Positions 32,288 to 40,341 of a DNA stretch of 64,000 nucleotides are shown here, piece by piece (positions within the stretch are counted from its first letter, which is position 1; each line of letters starts with the position of its first letter). Made by a program: the position numbers and the translations under genes. The notes beneath the pieces are model-generated. The model ran no database searches. It saw nothing but the letters and a program-made list of their open reading frames with translations, and had not been told where the DNA came from. Source of the stretch: a virus. The DNA is taken from positions 1 through 64,000 of the IMG/VR virus record IMGVR_UViG_3300021594_000960. The stretch is one strand, 5' to 3'.

Positions 32288-33860
32288 ATTCTCCGATTAT
32301 AAGTTTATCTAATGTTCCGTCCATAAGTTTTGGAAATGCGTGGTCAGGATTATCAATTATTGGTTCATTGTGGGTATTGAATGACGTATTCAACAAAACA
32401 GGTATACCTGAAATTTTATGGTACTCATTCAGTATTTCCCAAAATAAAGAGTTATTTTCTTTCTTTACAAGCTGTGGCCTTGCAGTCTTATCCGATTTTT
32501 GAATTACTGCTGGAATTTTTTCAATCCATTCGTCTTTAGTTTGAAAACACAAAGTCATAAATTCAGACGTATATTTAGATTTTTTTTCTACGAAAATATC
32601 GTCAAAAAACTCCTCCATAACAATCGGTGCGAAAGGCATTGAATCATGTCTTTTGAGACGAGAATTAAGTTTTCTGTGTGTTTCATAATCAGTGGGTCTA
32701 ACCAAAATACTTCTTGCACCTAAAGCCCTTGGACCATATTCGAAACCATGTTGGAACCAACCGATAATTTCACCATTGTGTAATAATTTTGCAATTTCAG
32801 ATGGGTTGTATTTTTCGTATTGAACATGGTATTTTTCTGAAGATTCAATAATTTGTTTGTTTGAATATTTTTTACCAAAAAAAACATTTTTTAATTTAAA
32901 TGGTTTAGTGATTTCACCTAATTGGTGTGCTTTTATTATACACGCACCCAAGCTCAAACCCTCATCACCCATAGCGGGAAATATATAAATTTCCTCAACC
33001 CATGGAAGATTATTAATTTTTTGATTCAATTTAACATTTGCAAACAAACCACCTGAAAGACATAGTTTGGTATAATCAGGAAACCTATTGTGTAAGTCAT
33101 TGAAGAAATTTAACATTAAATCCTCAGTGATTTTTTGTAAATTATATGAAAACCTTTCGATTGATTTATTGTCTTGAAACCAACCTAATCTGTGCATTGT
33201 TTCAACTATAAATCTTGTTTTGTTACCAGTATCTATCGGAAAAAATCGTAAGTCTTTGTAATCAATTAAAGACTTTAGTATTCTATATATATTTTCGTCA
33301 TACTCCCCATCAGGAGCCATTCCCATTAGTTTACCTTCATCCTTACACATTTTCCAAACACTCTCACCTTCGTGGTCATATCCTTTGATTGTACTAACTG
33401 AAAACGCCCAAAGATGTGATAAACTACCTGTGCTGCACATATCATAGGAATATGCTAGAGTCATTTTTCCATCTTCACATAAGTAAACTTTCATTACTGA
33501 TTTGTCTCCACCACCGTCGTATGATATACTAAGAGCTTTACCTTCCATACCACTAGTAAAATAAGCACCATAACAATGTGCGTCGTGATGACTTACTCTA
33601 TCATAATTAAAATCCGTAAGTCTGTTAGCAAAAGCTTCGGTGACTGGCTCAACGAAAACCCTGTAATCGGCTTCTTTGATTTTTATACCTGAAATTTTTT
33701 CTACCTCCGCTGAACTTAATTGTGCCACACAATCGAAATTATCACCAGCTTTTTTTCTTGTAAGTCTTTCTTCTTCTATACAACAAATTATTTCGCCATC
33801 TTTAATAAAAGAAGCCGAAGGACTGTGTGAACCACCATAAAAACCAAATATTGTACTCAT
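32265..33860 (-). CDS. NodU/CmcH-type carbamoyltransferase, copy 2
   Basis: The 531-residue protein has the full two-part family layout. The N-terminal ASKHA-like domain shows FGFYGGSHSPSASFIKDG, CIEEERLTRKK, SHHDAHCYGAYFTSG and SISYDGGGDKSV. The C-terminal nucleotide-carbamoyl domain shows IIGWFQHGFEYGPRALGARSIL and PVLLNTSFNTHNEPI. The family moves a carbamoyl group from carbamoyl phosphate, via carbamoyl-AMP, onto hydroxyl groups of sugars, antibiotics or modified nucleobases. All key motifs present. Only 5 bases after the first copy. Confidence 0.9.
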   Translation of the reverse strand: MSTIFGFYGGSHSPSASFIKDGEIICCIEEERLTRKKAGDNFDCVAQLSSAEVEKISGIKIKEADYRVFVEPVTEAFANRLTDFNYDRVSHHDAHCYGAYFTSGMEGKALSISYDGGGDKSVMKVYLCEDGKMTLAYSYDMCSTGSLSHLWAFSVSTIKGYDHEGESVWKMCKDEGKLMGMAPDGEYDENIYRILKSLIDYKDLRFFPIDTGNKTRFIVETMHRLGWFQDNKSIERFSYNLQKITEDLMLNFFNDLHNRFPDYTKLCLSGGLFANVKLNQKINNLPWVEEIYIFPAMGDEGLSLGACIIKAHQLGEITKPFKLKNVFFGKKYSNKQIIESSEKYHVQYEKYNPSEIAKLLHNGEIIGWFQHGFEYGPRALGARSILVRPTDYETHRKLNSRLKRHDSMPFAPIVMEEFFDDIFVEKKSKYTSEFMTLCFQTKDEWIEKIPAVIQKSDKTARPQLVKKENNSLFWEILNEYHKISGIPVLLNTSFNTHNEPIIDNPDHAFPKLMDGTLDKLIIGEYVFSSRK

Positions 33861-33865
33861 CTAAA

Positions 33866-35536
33866 TTACCTCTTGATAAGAATATTTCCTATAACAAGAA
33901 AGTCCAATTTGCATCTGAACATAGAGTTAATCGCGTCTGTAGGAGACTCAACTATTGGCTCGTGGGGACCATTAAAACTTGTGTTCAAAAGAACAGGGAC
34001 TCCAGTCTTGTCGTAGAAATTTTTAATTAATTTATAAAATCTAGGGTTTGACTCTTCAGTCACTGACTGATGTCTAGCAGAATTGTCGATGTGTGTTACC
34101 GCAGGTATTTTACTTCTCCACTCCTCTTTAACTGTAGTTGTTACTAACATGTAAGGTGAATAAACATCTGATTCGAAAATCTCTGACTGATGTTCGAATA
34201 ATACAGCTGGTGCGAATGGCCTATACCACTCTCTTTTTTTGATATCGGAGTTGATATAACCCGTCATCCATGAGTTAATTGGTGATGCTAATATTGAACG
34301 GTTACCTAACGCTCTTGGACCTATCTCAGAGCCATTTTGGAACCATCCAATAACACGATTCTGTGATAATTGATGAGTGACTTCCGAAACCAATTCATCA
34401 AAATTTTCGTATCTAATGAACTCCAAATCAGGAAATTCATTTATAGACTTTGTTACTTCAGAATCTGAATATACTTTACCTAAGTAAGGAGACAATTTTT
34501 TTGTTTCTTTGATTGGACTTATTTGTTGATATCCGTACCAAGCACAACCTAAGGGGATTCCTGAGTCATCCGATGGAGGTAAAAAATAACAATCTTCATA
34601 GAGACCCGAGTTCAAAATCTGCTCATTAGAGTTACAATTAAGAAAAGAACCACCAGCAACACAAATGTTTTTTGACTCCGATAATTTCTTTCCAAGTTCT
34701 GCTAACATCACAGAAACTCTTTCTTGTTCTCTTTGATAAATTCCTGCAACACATGCTCTTGAAAAAAAGTCCGAGTCGTGTGTTACTCTTGGATATATCA
34801 AATTATTTGGGATAAATATATCTCCATCCTCCGTCCAAACATTGTAAAATGGCGCTTCTGCAACTATGTCCTTGTCGGCATAAGAAGCAAGTCCCATAAG
34901 TTTTCCTGCTGGCCAAGTATGACTTTGGGGTTCATAAATTAATTGAAGAGAACCCGTCGAATAAACGGTACCGACCGATACACATTCATTAGTATCAATT
35001 GGTACAGGGTATTTAATCCATTTTTTATAGACTTCCTTATATTCGGATTTTGTGAAATGATATATTGAAATACCTTCAGTCCACGCTTCATTATCTTTCA
35101 AACCCTCTCTTGTTTTTTCAGGATACCATTCAGATAGCCTATTTCTATCGTCTAATATACTTCCTGACGCATCTGCAACAACAACCACAGAGTCATCAAA
35201 GCCCGAGCTAAAAAATGTAGAATAAGCGTGCGCTAGATGATGAGGTAAGAATTCATGTTTTTGTGTTATATCGTATTTCAATTCTTTCTTGAATTTGAAA
35301 ACAACATCATCAATTTCTTCAGTTGTACTATACACCCAAAGGTCAATATCTTTGAATGTGAGAGAAGTGTTATCCAAACAATATCTGATTGACTCAACAG
35401 GAATTTCTCCTCCAACGTGTGCGCCGTCATGCTTTACCCTTGAAAGTCTTTCTTGGGTAATTCCGATAAGTATTTTTCCGTTTTCAATAATAACAGCTCC
35501 CTTGTCGTGACCGACAGAAAAACCTAAAACTCTCAT
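33866..35536 (-). CDS. NodU/CmcH-type carbamoyltransferase, copy 1
   Basis: The 556-residue paralogue of the next gene has LGFSVGHDKGAVIIENG, GITQERLSRVKHDG, PHHLAHAYSTFFSSGF, VVADASGSILDD and RVIGWFQNGSEIGPRALGNRSI, ending with VPVLLNTSFNGPHEPIVESP. Sequence identity between copies is limited outside motifs, so the duplication is old and the acceptors may differ. Possible acceptors are a DNA base hydroxyl or a surface glycan. Head of a four-gene block ending at 31646. Confidence 0.9.
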   Translation of the reverse strand: MRVLGFSVGHDKGAVIIENGKILIGITQERLSRVKHDGAHVGGEIPVESIRYCLDNTSLTFKDIDLWVYSTTEEIDDVVFKFKKELKYDITQKHEFLPHHLAHAYSTFFSSGFDDSVVVVADASGSILDDRNRLSEWYPEKTREGLKDNEAWTEGISIYHFTKSEYKEVYKKWIKYPVPIDTNECVSVGTVYSTGSLQLIYEPQSHTWPAGKLMGLASYADKDIVAEAPFYNVWTEDGDIFIPNNLIYPRVTHDSDFFSRACVAGIYQREQERVSVMLAELGKKLSESKNICVAGGSFLNCNSNEQILNSGLYEDCYFLPPSDDSGIPLGCAWYGYQQISPIKETKKLSPYLGKVYSDSEVTKSINEFPDLEFIRYENFDELVSEVTHQLSQNRVIGWFQNGSEIGPRALGNRSILASPINSWMTGYINSDIKKREWYRPFAPAVLFEHQSEIFESDVYSPYMLVTTTVKEEWRSKIPAVTHIDNSARHQSVTEESNPRFYKLIKNFYDKTGVPVLLNTSFNGPHEPIVESPTDAINSMFRCKLDFLVIGNILIKR

Positions 35537-35541
35537 GTAAA

Positions 35542-35811
35542 TTAGTTTTCTTCAGATGGTTGCTCAGTATTGGACATTCTTACAGCAGTACCCTCAACTA
35601 AGTCATCTTCGCATTTATATATGTGTACTTGGTCTTGATGTCTGAAAACAATTACCTTTTCAACATCAGAACCAACTTCAATACCTTTTTGGAGGTCTAC
35701 TACGATACCCTGACTATCTTCTAAGATGAGACTAAGAGCTCTCGCAAATATTAAGGATGCGTTTAATAAATCCTGTGGATTTTCGGTTGGGTTTGATTGA
35801 TTTTCTTCCAT
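35542..35811 (-). CDS. Hypothetical protein, 89 aa
   Basis: An acidic protein with a helical first half (ASLIFARALSLILEDSQGI) and a strand-rich second half (VIVFRHQDQVHIYKCEDD). No family recognised. Located directly upstream of the carbamoyltransferases. Confidence 0.58.
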   Translation of the reverse strand: MEENQSNPTENPQDLLNASLIFARALSLILEDSQGIVVDLQKGIEVGSDVEKVIVFRHQDQVHIYKCEDDLVEGTAVRMSNTEQPSEEN

Positions 35812-35815
35812 ATTT

Positions 35816-36130
35816 TTATTCTGTTTCTTCTGAAATTATGTCTCCATATTGAGACGCGGCTTTTGGATTTCTTTCCATAAAAATCTGATATGCAATTTGA
35901 TATCTTCCAAGCTCGACTTGGCAAGGAAAGTTTTCTGCGTGAAGTGAATCTACTAAGTTTTGTAATGAATCTATTGTTTGAGATTTTGCAATATCTCCAC
36001 CACCCAAAACTTCAATAGGTGGTTTTTCACTCAAACTTTTATACTGTTGCATACGAATAAGTGCCCATAACAATACTAAAACTGTTATTGTGAAAGCAAT
36101 TCTTATTTTTTTCTCTGAGTCCATTTTCAT
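35816..36130 (-). CDS. Single-TM protein with coiled-coil-like tail
   Basis: A TM helix (IAFTITVLVLLWALI, about 11-26) is followed by a linker and a helical segment (SQTIDSLQNLVDSLHAENF) containing one Cys. Size and topology fit an inner-membrane spanin-like subunit, but no partner is recognisable nearby. Confidence 0.55.
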   Translation of the reverse strand: MKMDSEKKIRIAFTITVLVLLWALIRMQQYKSLSEKPPIEVLGGGDIAKSQTIDSLQNLVDSLHAENFPCQVELGRYQIAYQIFMERNPKAASQYGDIISEETE

Positions 36131-36147
36131 AATTATAGATTGTTTTA

Positions 36148-36636
36148 TTAATAAATGAATGATTTTTGGAAGTCATCCCAAACTTTACTCACAATAACAT
36201 TTTCACCCACCAATGTCGGTGCAAAAGGTTTGTGTCTCATGGACATTCTTGCCTCCTCAGGGGTTCTATCGGCTTTTTTCAGATTACATTTGAAACAAGA
36301 AGTTACAAGGTTGTGCCAATCATTTTTACCACCACGAGACTTTGGGATTACGTGGTCTAAAGTTAGGTGTTTTGATGACCCACAATAAACACACTGATGG
36401 TTATCTCTTTTATAGATTCTATTTCTGTTTGCACGAAGGTTTCTTGTGAAATGTTTGATATATTTCAGTAGTCTGATGATGACTGGACGAACATAGGTTT
36501 TAAATCCAGCAACTATTGGGGAGTCATCTGACTTAACAATTTCAGCCTTTCCTTTATCAACCAAAACAAATCCTCGTCGAATAGTCGTCACATTCAACGG
36601 GGTGTAATCAAAATTCAATACTAATACATCTCCCAT
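36148..36636 (-). CDS. HNH endonuclease
   Basis: The 162-residue protein has a beta-rich N-terminus (VLVLNFDYTPLNVTTIRRG) and a C-terminal HNH fold: CVYCGSSKHLTLDHVIPKSRGGKNDWHNLVTSC, then CNLKKADRTPEEA. The paired CxxC motifs and DHVIP...N...H site are complete. This N-terminal plus HNH layout is common in phage and bacterial HNH proteins. A perfect host-type promoter precedes it, so it is likely an early gene. Confidence 0.88.
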   Translation of the reverse strand: MGDVLVLNFDYTPLNVTTIRRGFVLVDKGKAEIVKSDDSPIVAGFKTYVRPVIIRLLKYIKHFTRNLRANRNRIYKRDNHQCVYCGSSKHLTLDHVIPKSRGGKNDWHNLVTSCFKCNLKKADRTPEEARMSMRHKPFAPTLVGENVIVSKVWDDFQKSFIY

Positions 36637-36649
36637 AGGAATTTTTTTG

Positions 36650-36680
36650 CAAAGATAATTTATTTTATTTAAAAAACAAA
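36650..36680 (-). promoter_or_regulatory. Bacteroidota-type promoter (TTTG-N19-TATCTTTG)
   Basis: On the minus strand TTTG (36680-36677) and TATCTTTG (36657-36650) are 19 bases apart, 13 bases before the HNH gene start. Confidence 0.75.
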
Positions 36681-36704
36681 AGGGGTCTAATGACCCCTTC
36701 GAAT
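36679..36704. terminator. Terminator-like hairpin
   Basis: AAAGGGGTC/GACCCCTT with a short loop, just upstream of the HNH promoter. The T-run is weak, so efficiency is uncertain. Confidence 0.55.
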
Positions 36705-36835
36705 ATACAATGCTTTAGCAATAGTTTATGGTTCGGGGTATCCTACGTTTCATCACCCAAAGGTTCTCATATGAACTTGAAGTTCCCAAAAGACACGTTA
36801 TTGTATTGTCTAAAATCATCATGAAATAAATATCA
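36705..36835. ncRNA. Structured intergenic RNA candidate
   Basis: The roughly 130 bases have no reading frame. ATACAAT near 36708 can pair with ATTGTAT near 36803, and inside lies a GTTC/GAAC hairpin and GGTTCGGGGTATCC. Looks like a small folded RNA; strand and function unknown. Confidence 0.35.
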
Positions 36836-36841
36836 TAAATT

Positions 36842-36873
36842 TTTTTCTTAAATCAAACTTTTTTGTAACTTTG
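36842..36873 (+). promoter_or_regulatory. Bacteroidota-type promoter, partial
   Basis: TAACTTTG (36866-36873) with TTTT at N20 upstream, 16 bases before the ATG at 36890. Confidence 0.5.
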
Positions 36874-36889
36874 TTGAAACAAAAAAATT

Positions 36890-37162
36890 ATGCCAAACAT
36901 AGATTTAGATATAGAAGTATATGAGTTTGTCCGAGCTTGCTCTAAAAGAGACATCAAAGAATTGATTAAAGAGTTGGTAGATGAGGGACATCTTCCCAAA
37001 GACTTGTATTTTAAAAATGGTGAATTAAAAAAAGAAATGAATAGAAAACTCTCAAGTGAAATTGACTTTGAGGAAAAATTAGATAAACTTAAAACGAAAT
37101 ACTTTTCTTTGAATAAAGATGAAGAAGATTCTTTGGAAAAGATATTTAAGAAACATTTATAA
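36890..37162 (+). CDS. Hypothetical protein, 90 aa
   Basis: A charged helical protein (PNIDLDIEVYEFVRACSKRD, then DIKELIKELVDEGHLP). It resembles small phage regulators in length and charge, without a clear DNA-binding motif. A host-type -7 box precedes it. Confidence 0.6.
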   Translation: MPNIDLDIEVYEFVRACSKRDIKELIKELVDEGHLPKDLYFKNGELKKEMNRKLSSEIDFEEKLDKLKTKYFSLNKDEEDSLEKIFKKHL

Positions 37163-37171
37163 ACTGGTATA

Positions 37172-37180
37172 TATTTATAG
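37172..37180 (+). promoter_or_regulatory. TATTTATAG phage promoter-like element
   Basis: ATATTTATAG lies 4 bases before the ATG of the 31-residue peptide gene at 37185. Confidence 0.5.
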
Positions 37181-37184
37181 AAAT

Positions 37185-37280
37185 ATGAAAACTTTGAATC
37201 TAAATACGAGAACAAATGCGACAACACCGAATGGTGATGCAGGTGGATTATGCTTAGGTTCAGAGGCAAGTGGTTGGTAA
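37185..37280 (+). CDS. 31-residue peptide gene with own promoter element and terminator
   Basis: A short frame begins MKTLNLNTRTNATTPNGD and ends with a Gly/Ser-rich, Cys-containing tail (GGLCLGSEASGW). It has a TATTTATAG element directly upstream and a terminator directly downstream, so it is transcribed alone. It could be a small regulatory or secreted peptide, or the transcript could act as an RNA. Confidence 0.5.
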   Translation: MKTLNLNTRTNATTPNGDAGGLCLGSEASGW

Positions 37281-37300
37281 TTAAAAACAAAGCCAATAAA

Positions 37301-37336
37301 AAACCCTGAACCTTGAAAGTTCGGGGTTTTTTTTTT
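37301..37336 (+). terminator. Rho-independent terminator
   Basis: AAACCCTGAAC/GTTCGGGGTTT with a T-run of ten, closing the 31-residue peptide gene and insulating the tRNAs. Confidence 0.85.
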
Positions 37337-37342
37337 GAATAT

Positions 37343-37415
37343 AGAGTAGTTGACCAATAGGTAGGTCCCTTGCTTTGGGAGCAAGTGTGTGCAGGTTCGA
37401 CCCCTGTCTACTCTA
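37343..37415 (+). tRNA. tRNA-Pro (UGG)
   Basis: Acceptor AGAGTAG/CTACTCT, anticodon loop TTTGGGA in a CTTGC/GCAAG stem, T-loop TTCGACC. No encoded CCA. Confidence 0.9.
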
Positions 37416-37429
37416 CTTAATTTTAAAAA

Positions 37430-37514
37430 TGCTTCGTTGCCGTAGTGGCCGAACGGTCCAGACTGTTAATCTGGTGTGTAAAAACCATCGTAGGTTCGAA
37501 TCCTACCGAAGCAG
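37430..37514 (+). tRNA. tRNA-Asn (GUU) with long variable arm
   Basis: Acceptor TGCTTCG/CGAAGCA, anticodon stem CCAGA/TCTGG with loop CTGTTAA, T-arm GTAGG-TTCGAAT-CCTAC, discriminator G. About 15 bases between anticodon and T stems (TGTGTAAAAACCATC) make a class II-like variable region, abnormal for Asn. The body resembles tRNA-Tyr with A35 changed to U. Confidence 0.82.
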
Positions 37515-37561
37515 CTTTTTTTGAACTCAACAATACTTATAATTAACAACATTTGTTAATC

Positions 37562-38101
37562 ATGAGTAAGTATTGCGAAAAAATTTTAGAATTGAGGAAA
37601 AATGGAATGACGTACAAAGAAATTTCCAATGAATTGAATTGTGCGTTATCCACAGTCTCTTATCATTGTAAACTTCATAAATTGGGGGGCTCAGATGGTA
37701 GGTTGACCGAAGAAGAAAAAATGAGACTACAGAAACTTTATGACCAATTTGGTTCAATAAAAAAAGTATCTGAAATCACCAAAAATTCTTCGGAAACAAT
37801 TCTCAAGTATGTGAAAACAAAAAGGAAGAATAAAAAATTAACCGGTTCTGAATCTGTAATTTTATGGAGAAAAAGAACAAAATTGAAATTGATAGAGTAC
37901 AAGGGAGGAAAATGTGAGATTTGTGGTTATGATAGATGTGTGAGAGCTTTACAGTTTCATCATAAAAATCCTGAAACAAAAGATTTTTCTATTTCAGGAA
38001 AAAGTCATAGTTTTGTTAAACTGAAATCGGAAGTTGATAAATGTATATTAGTTTGCTCAAATTGCCATTCAGAAATACATGACGGAATGATTGAAATTTA
38101 G
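37562..38101 (+). CDS. HNH homing endonuclease with helix-turn-helix front
   Basis: The 179-residue protein (start MSKYCEKILELRKNG) has an N-terminal HTH (MTYKEISNELNCALSTVSYHC), a second helix-rich DNA-binding part (KKVSEITKNSSETILKYVK), and a C-terminal HNH motif (CEICGYDRCVRALQFHHKNP, CSNCHSEIH). It sits between tRNA genes, a frequent insertion site for free-standing homing endonucleases. Its stop codon touches the first base of tRNA-Asp. Confidence 0.85.
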   Translation: MSKYCEKILELRKNGMTYKEISNELNCALSTVSYHCKLHKLGGSDGRLTEEEKMRLQKLYDQFGSIKKVSEITKNSSETILKYVKTKRKNKKLTGSESVILWRKRTKLKLIEYKGGKCEICGYDRCVRALQFHHKNPETKDFSISGKSHSFVKLKSEVDKCILVCSNCHSEIHDGMIEI

Positions 38102-38171
38102 GTCTTATAGTTAATCGGTATAATATCGGCTTGTCGCGCCGAGGTGCGGGGTTCGATTCCCCGTGGGACCG
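38101..38171 (+). tRNA. tRNA-Asp (GUC)
   Basis: Acceptor GGTCTTA/TGGGACC, anticodon stem TCGGC/GCCGA with loop TTGTCGC, T-arm GCGGG-TTCGATT-CCCCG. The first base is the last base of the preceding stop codon. Confidence 0.9.
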
Positions 38172-38224
38172 CTGATAGGGTTTGTAGGTTGTAAAACACA
38201 TTATTGTGTACCCGTATTCAAATT

Positions 38225-38297
38225 GCCTCCTTAGCTCAGCAGGTAGAGCAACTGATTTGTAATCAGTAGGTCGTTGGTTCGATTCCGACAGGAGGCT
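38225..38297 (+). tRNA. tRNA-Thr (UGU)
   Basis: Acceptor GCCTCCT/AGGAGGC, anticodon stem ACTGA/TCAGT with loop TTTGTAA, T-loop TTCGATT. The 53-base spacer before it holds an ACAC/GTGT hairpin. Confidence 0.92.
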
Positions 38298-38312
38298 CTA
38301 AAATTTTAATTT

Positions 38313-38546
38313 ATGCAAGTTTTTTGGACTTATTATTTGATTTGTTTTGCCTATTGTCTTTTCATGTCTGTTAGAAGATGGAATAGAGATGCAATGGCTG
38401 GTGGTCTTGGTATCTCACCTGGTTTGGATACTTTGGGACTTTTAATTATGTGTTGGATTTTAGCTCCTGTGGATATATTTCTCACATGGGTAAGAGTGTA
38501 TAAAGAAGCTGAAGAAGCAAGACGAAATAATACAAAAGTATTCTAA
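38313..38546 (+). CDS. Small two-TM protein, 77 aa
   Basis: Two hydrophobic segments (WTYYLICFAYCLFMSV near the N-terminus and TLGLLIMCWILAPVDIF in the middle) and a charged tail (VYKEAEEARRNNTKVF). No family. Last base overlaps the next start. Confidence 0.6.
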   Translation: MQVFWTYYLICFAYCLFMSVRRWNRDAMAGGLGISPGLDTLGLLIMCWILAPVDIFLTWVRVYKEAEEARRNNTKVF

Positions 38547-39148
38547 TGACGTACTCGGACGAATTGAAAGTTTGTTGGTATACACCACAAAGAACCGCCA
38601 CAAGGACAACACATGTTCTACTCAATGCCATGGGTTTTGTGGGTTTAGGAGCGCACTTTTTTAATTTTCCAGAATCAAAAAAAGATTATTTTTTAATTTC
38701 TAATATTAGAAATCCGTACACGAGAGTTGTTTCTTTGTTTTCTTTGTATTCGATTCATAAAAATGATTTCAATTTGAATTTTGAAAAATGGTGTGAATAT
38801 GCCCTAACAGATAAAAAGTTTGACGGTGATTATCAACTTAGGTATGAGAAAAAAATATTAAGTTTGAATAAAAAATTCGATAAGTTTATAAGAGTAGAAA
38901 AATTGGACGAAGATTTAAAATCTTTAGGTTTTATCAATTTTGAGGAACCAAAAATTCAAGATATTTGGAAAAATAACATCATGAATAATAGGTACACATA
39001 TGAATTCAAAAATATTGAAAATACCACAAGGACACATTGGTCTGATTTCTACACAGAAAAACTAGCTGACTTCGTTTACGAAAACTTAAAGGAACAATTT
39101 GATTTATTTGGTTACGAAAGAAACTCTTGGAAAAATGGCACATCCTAA
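38546..39148 (+). CDS. Sulfotransferase-like protein, copy 1
   Basis: The 200-residue protein has an N-terminal loop YTPQRTATRTTH in the place of the PAPS 5'-phosphosulfate loop, then FLISNIRNPYTRVVSLFSLY, the 3'-phosphate-binding strand-helix (R-x-P-x-x-R-x-x-S). The C-terminal helix ends LKEQFDLFGYE. The gene at 47238 shares this order (MKSGTVTASW, TIRNPYDRFLSRFLF, KNQFELFGYE). Probably transfers sulfate to a glycan; no PAPS-making gene is seen here. Confidence 0.68.
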   Translation: MTYSDELKVCWYTPQRTATRTTHVLLNAMGFVGLGAHFFNFPESKKDYFLISNIRNPYTRVVSLFSLYSIHKNDFNLNFEKWCEYALTDKKFDGDYQLRYEKKILSLNKKFDKFIRVEKLDEDLKSLGFINFEEPKIQDIWKNNIMNNRYTYEFKNIENTTRTHWSDFYTEKLADFVYENLKEQFDLFGYERNSWKNGTS

Positions 39149-39488
39149 TTTACATGCAAAAAGTTCGGCAAAGAAGTTTGGAGGTAAACCCGAAGATTAT
39201 ATTCATCTACATGAATGGTTAGATGAAACCAAAGGTTGGTTTGGTGATTCTTTACATCGTATGTTTAGACACCATTCAGAAGGTATTTTCGAAATGGAAA
39301 AAAGGTTTGGAAAAGAGTTCAAAAACAGCGATGGTAAAACGGTTTATACTAGGTATGTTGGAGAACAACATGTGAAGGAGGATTGTAATAATTATATCCC
39401 ATCAGCCAAAGAATGGGTAAATAATATAACAAGTAACACACGACCAAGTTGGATGATTAAAACAATAAAATTAGAGTTTGAAGACTGA
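39135..39488 (+). CDS. Hypothetical protein, 117 aa
   Basis: The start MAHPNLHAKSSAKKFGG is preferred. The protein is His-rich (HLHEWLDETKGW, LHRMFRHHSEGIFEME). It belongs by appearance to a conserved but uncharacterised group found in phages and bacteria; function unknown. It overlaps the sulfotransferase-like gene by 14 bases. Confidence 0.6.
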   Translation: MAHPNLHAKSSAKKFGGKPEDYIHLHEWLDETKGWFGDSLHRMFRHHSEGIFEMEKRFGKEFKNSDGKTVYTRYVGEQHVKEDCNNYIPSAKEWVNNITSNTRPSWMIKTIKLEFED

Positions 39489-39497
39489 TATTTATAA
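39489..39497 (+). promoter_or_regulatory. TATTTATAA phage promoter-like element
   Basis: ATATTTATAA ends 4 bases before the ATG at 39502 and straddles the end of the previous gene. Confidence 0.5.
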
Positions 39498-39501
39498 CAT
39501 T

Positions 39502-40212
39502 ATGAGCAAAATACTAACATCAGAAGAAAAAAAATACTTACAGAGAATTTGTAGATACTTGGGTTCATTAGGAATGAACCATGGTAGTATTGATTTCGAA
39601 ATGGAATATGGTGAATTTGATACTAATGACTATAATTGGAACCGTATTACTCATTTCTCTAACAATTATACTGCGGAAATTCCTGACGGATTAAAAGAAA
39701 TCTGTAAAAAACTGCTCAAGTATGTTGAAGAAAACGATTTAATTAATAATCCAGATGTCGAAAATTTAAACTGGGAACGAATTGAAATCGATGTTGATTG
39801 TGACGAGTCAACAATCTCTGTTGTTCATGATTATAATTACTTCGAAGCTAGTGATACTGAGTCAGTCACAAGAAGTTTGGAAGAAGATGGTGACGATGAA
39901 AGCTTAATGGAAGTGTTTGATGTTTTGGAAAATGATGATGAAATTGATGAAAGAGTTCTAAGAATTGATTATAACGGTAGTGGTGATAGCGGATACTTAG
40001 AAGACGCCTTTGATAATATAGGGGTCGATGTGCCAGCACAAGTTCAAGATTACTGTTATGGTATTTTAGAAAGTAATTTTGGTGGTTGGGAAATTAACGA
40101 AGGCTCACAAGGATATTTTGAAATTGATTTAGATAGAAAAGAAATTACTCTCTATCACACATCCAATCTTGATGAAACAGGAAGAGATACTGTTTTTGAA
40201 GAAGACTTCTAA
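39502..40212 (+). CDS. Hypothetical acidic protein, 236 aa
   Basis: Starts MSKILTSEEKKYLQRICRYLG. The middle is acidic (LEEDGDDESLMEVFDVLEND) and the end strand-rich (QGYFEIDLDRKEITLYH). No recognisable domain. The host-type promoter of the next tRNA lies directly after its stop. Confidence 0.6.
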   Translation: MSKILTSEEKKYLQRICRYLGSLGMNHGSIDFEMEYGEFDTNDYNWNRITHFSNNYTAEIPDGLKEICKKLLKYVEENDLINNPDVENLNWERIEIDVDCDESTISVVHDYNYFEASDTESVTRSLEEDGDDESLMEVFDVLENDDEIDERVLRIDYNGSGDSGYLEDAFDNIGVDVPAQVQDYCYGILESNFGGWEINEGSQGYFEIDLDRKEITLYHTSNLDETGRDTVFEEDF

Positions 40213-40216
40213 ATTA

Positions 40217-40248
40217 TTTGTTTTTTTAATCCAAATCCCTTATTTTTG
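40217..40248 (+). promoter_or_regulatory. Bacteroidota-type promoter for tRNA-Leu genes
   Basis: TTTG (40217-40220), 20 bases, TATTTTTG (40241-40248); the mature tRNA 5' end is 7 bases further. The start of this promoter (AAATTATTTGTTTTT) is repeated at 41140. Confidence 0.75.
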
Positions 40249-40254
40249 TATTAT

Positions 40255-40341
40255 ACCTTGGTGGCGAAATCGGTATACGCGCAAGACTTAAAATCTTGTG
40301 GACAGAAAATGTCCGTGTGGGTTCAAGTCCCACCTGAGGTA
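40255..40341 (+). tRNA. tRNA-Leu (UAA)
   Basis: Acceptor ACCTTGG/CTGAGGT, anticodon stem CAAGA/TCTTG with loop CTTAAAA, variable arm GGACAGAAAATGTCC, T-arm GTGGG-TTCAAGT-CCCAC. Its 3' acceptor overlaps the next tRNA by about 10 bases. Confidence 0.9.

Noticed and set aside
37562-38101. Integrase or transposase near the tRNAs
   Set aside because: The protein has an HNH motif with an HTH front and no tyrosine or DDE catalytic set; no attachment-site repeats were seen.
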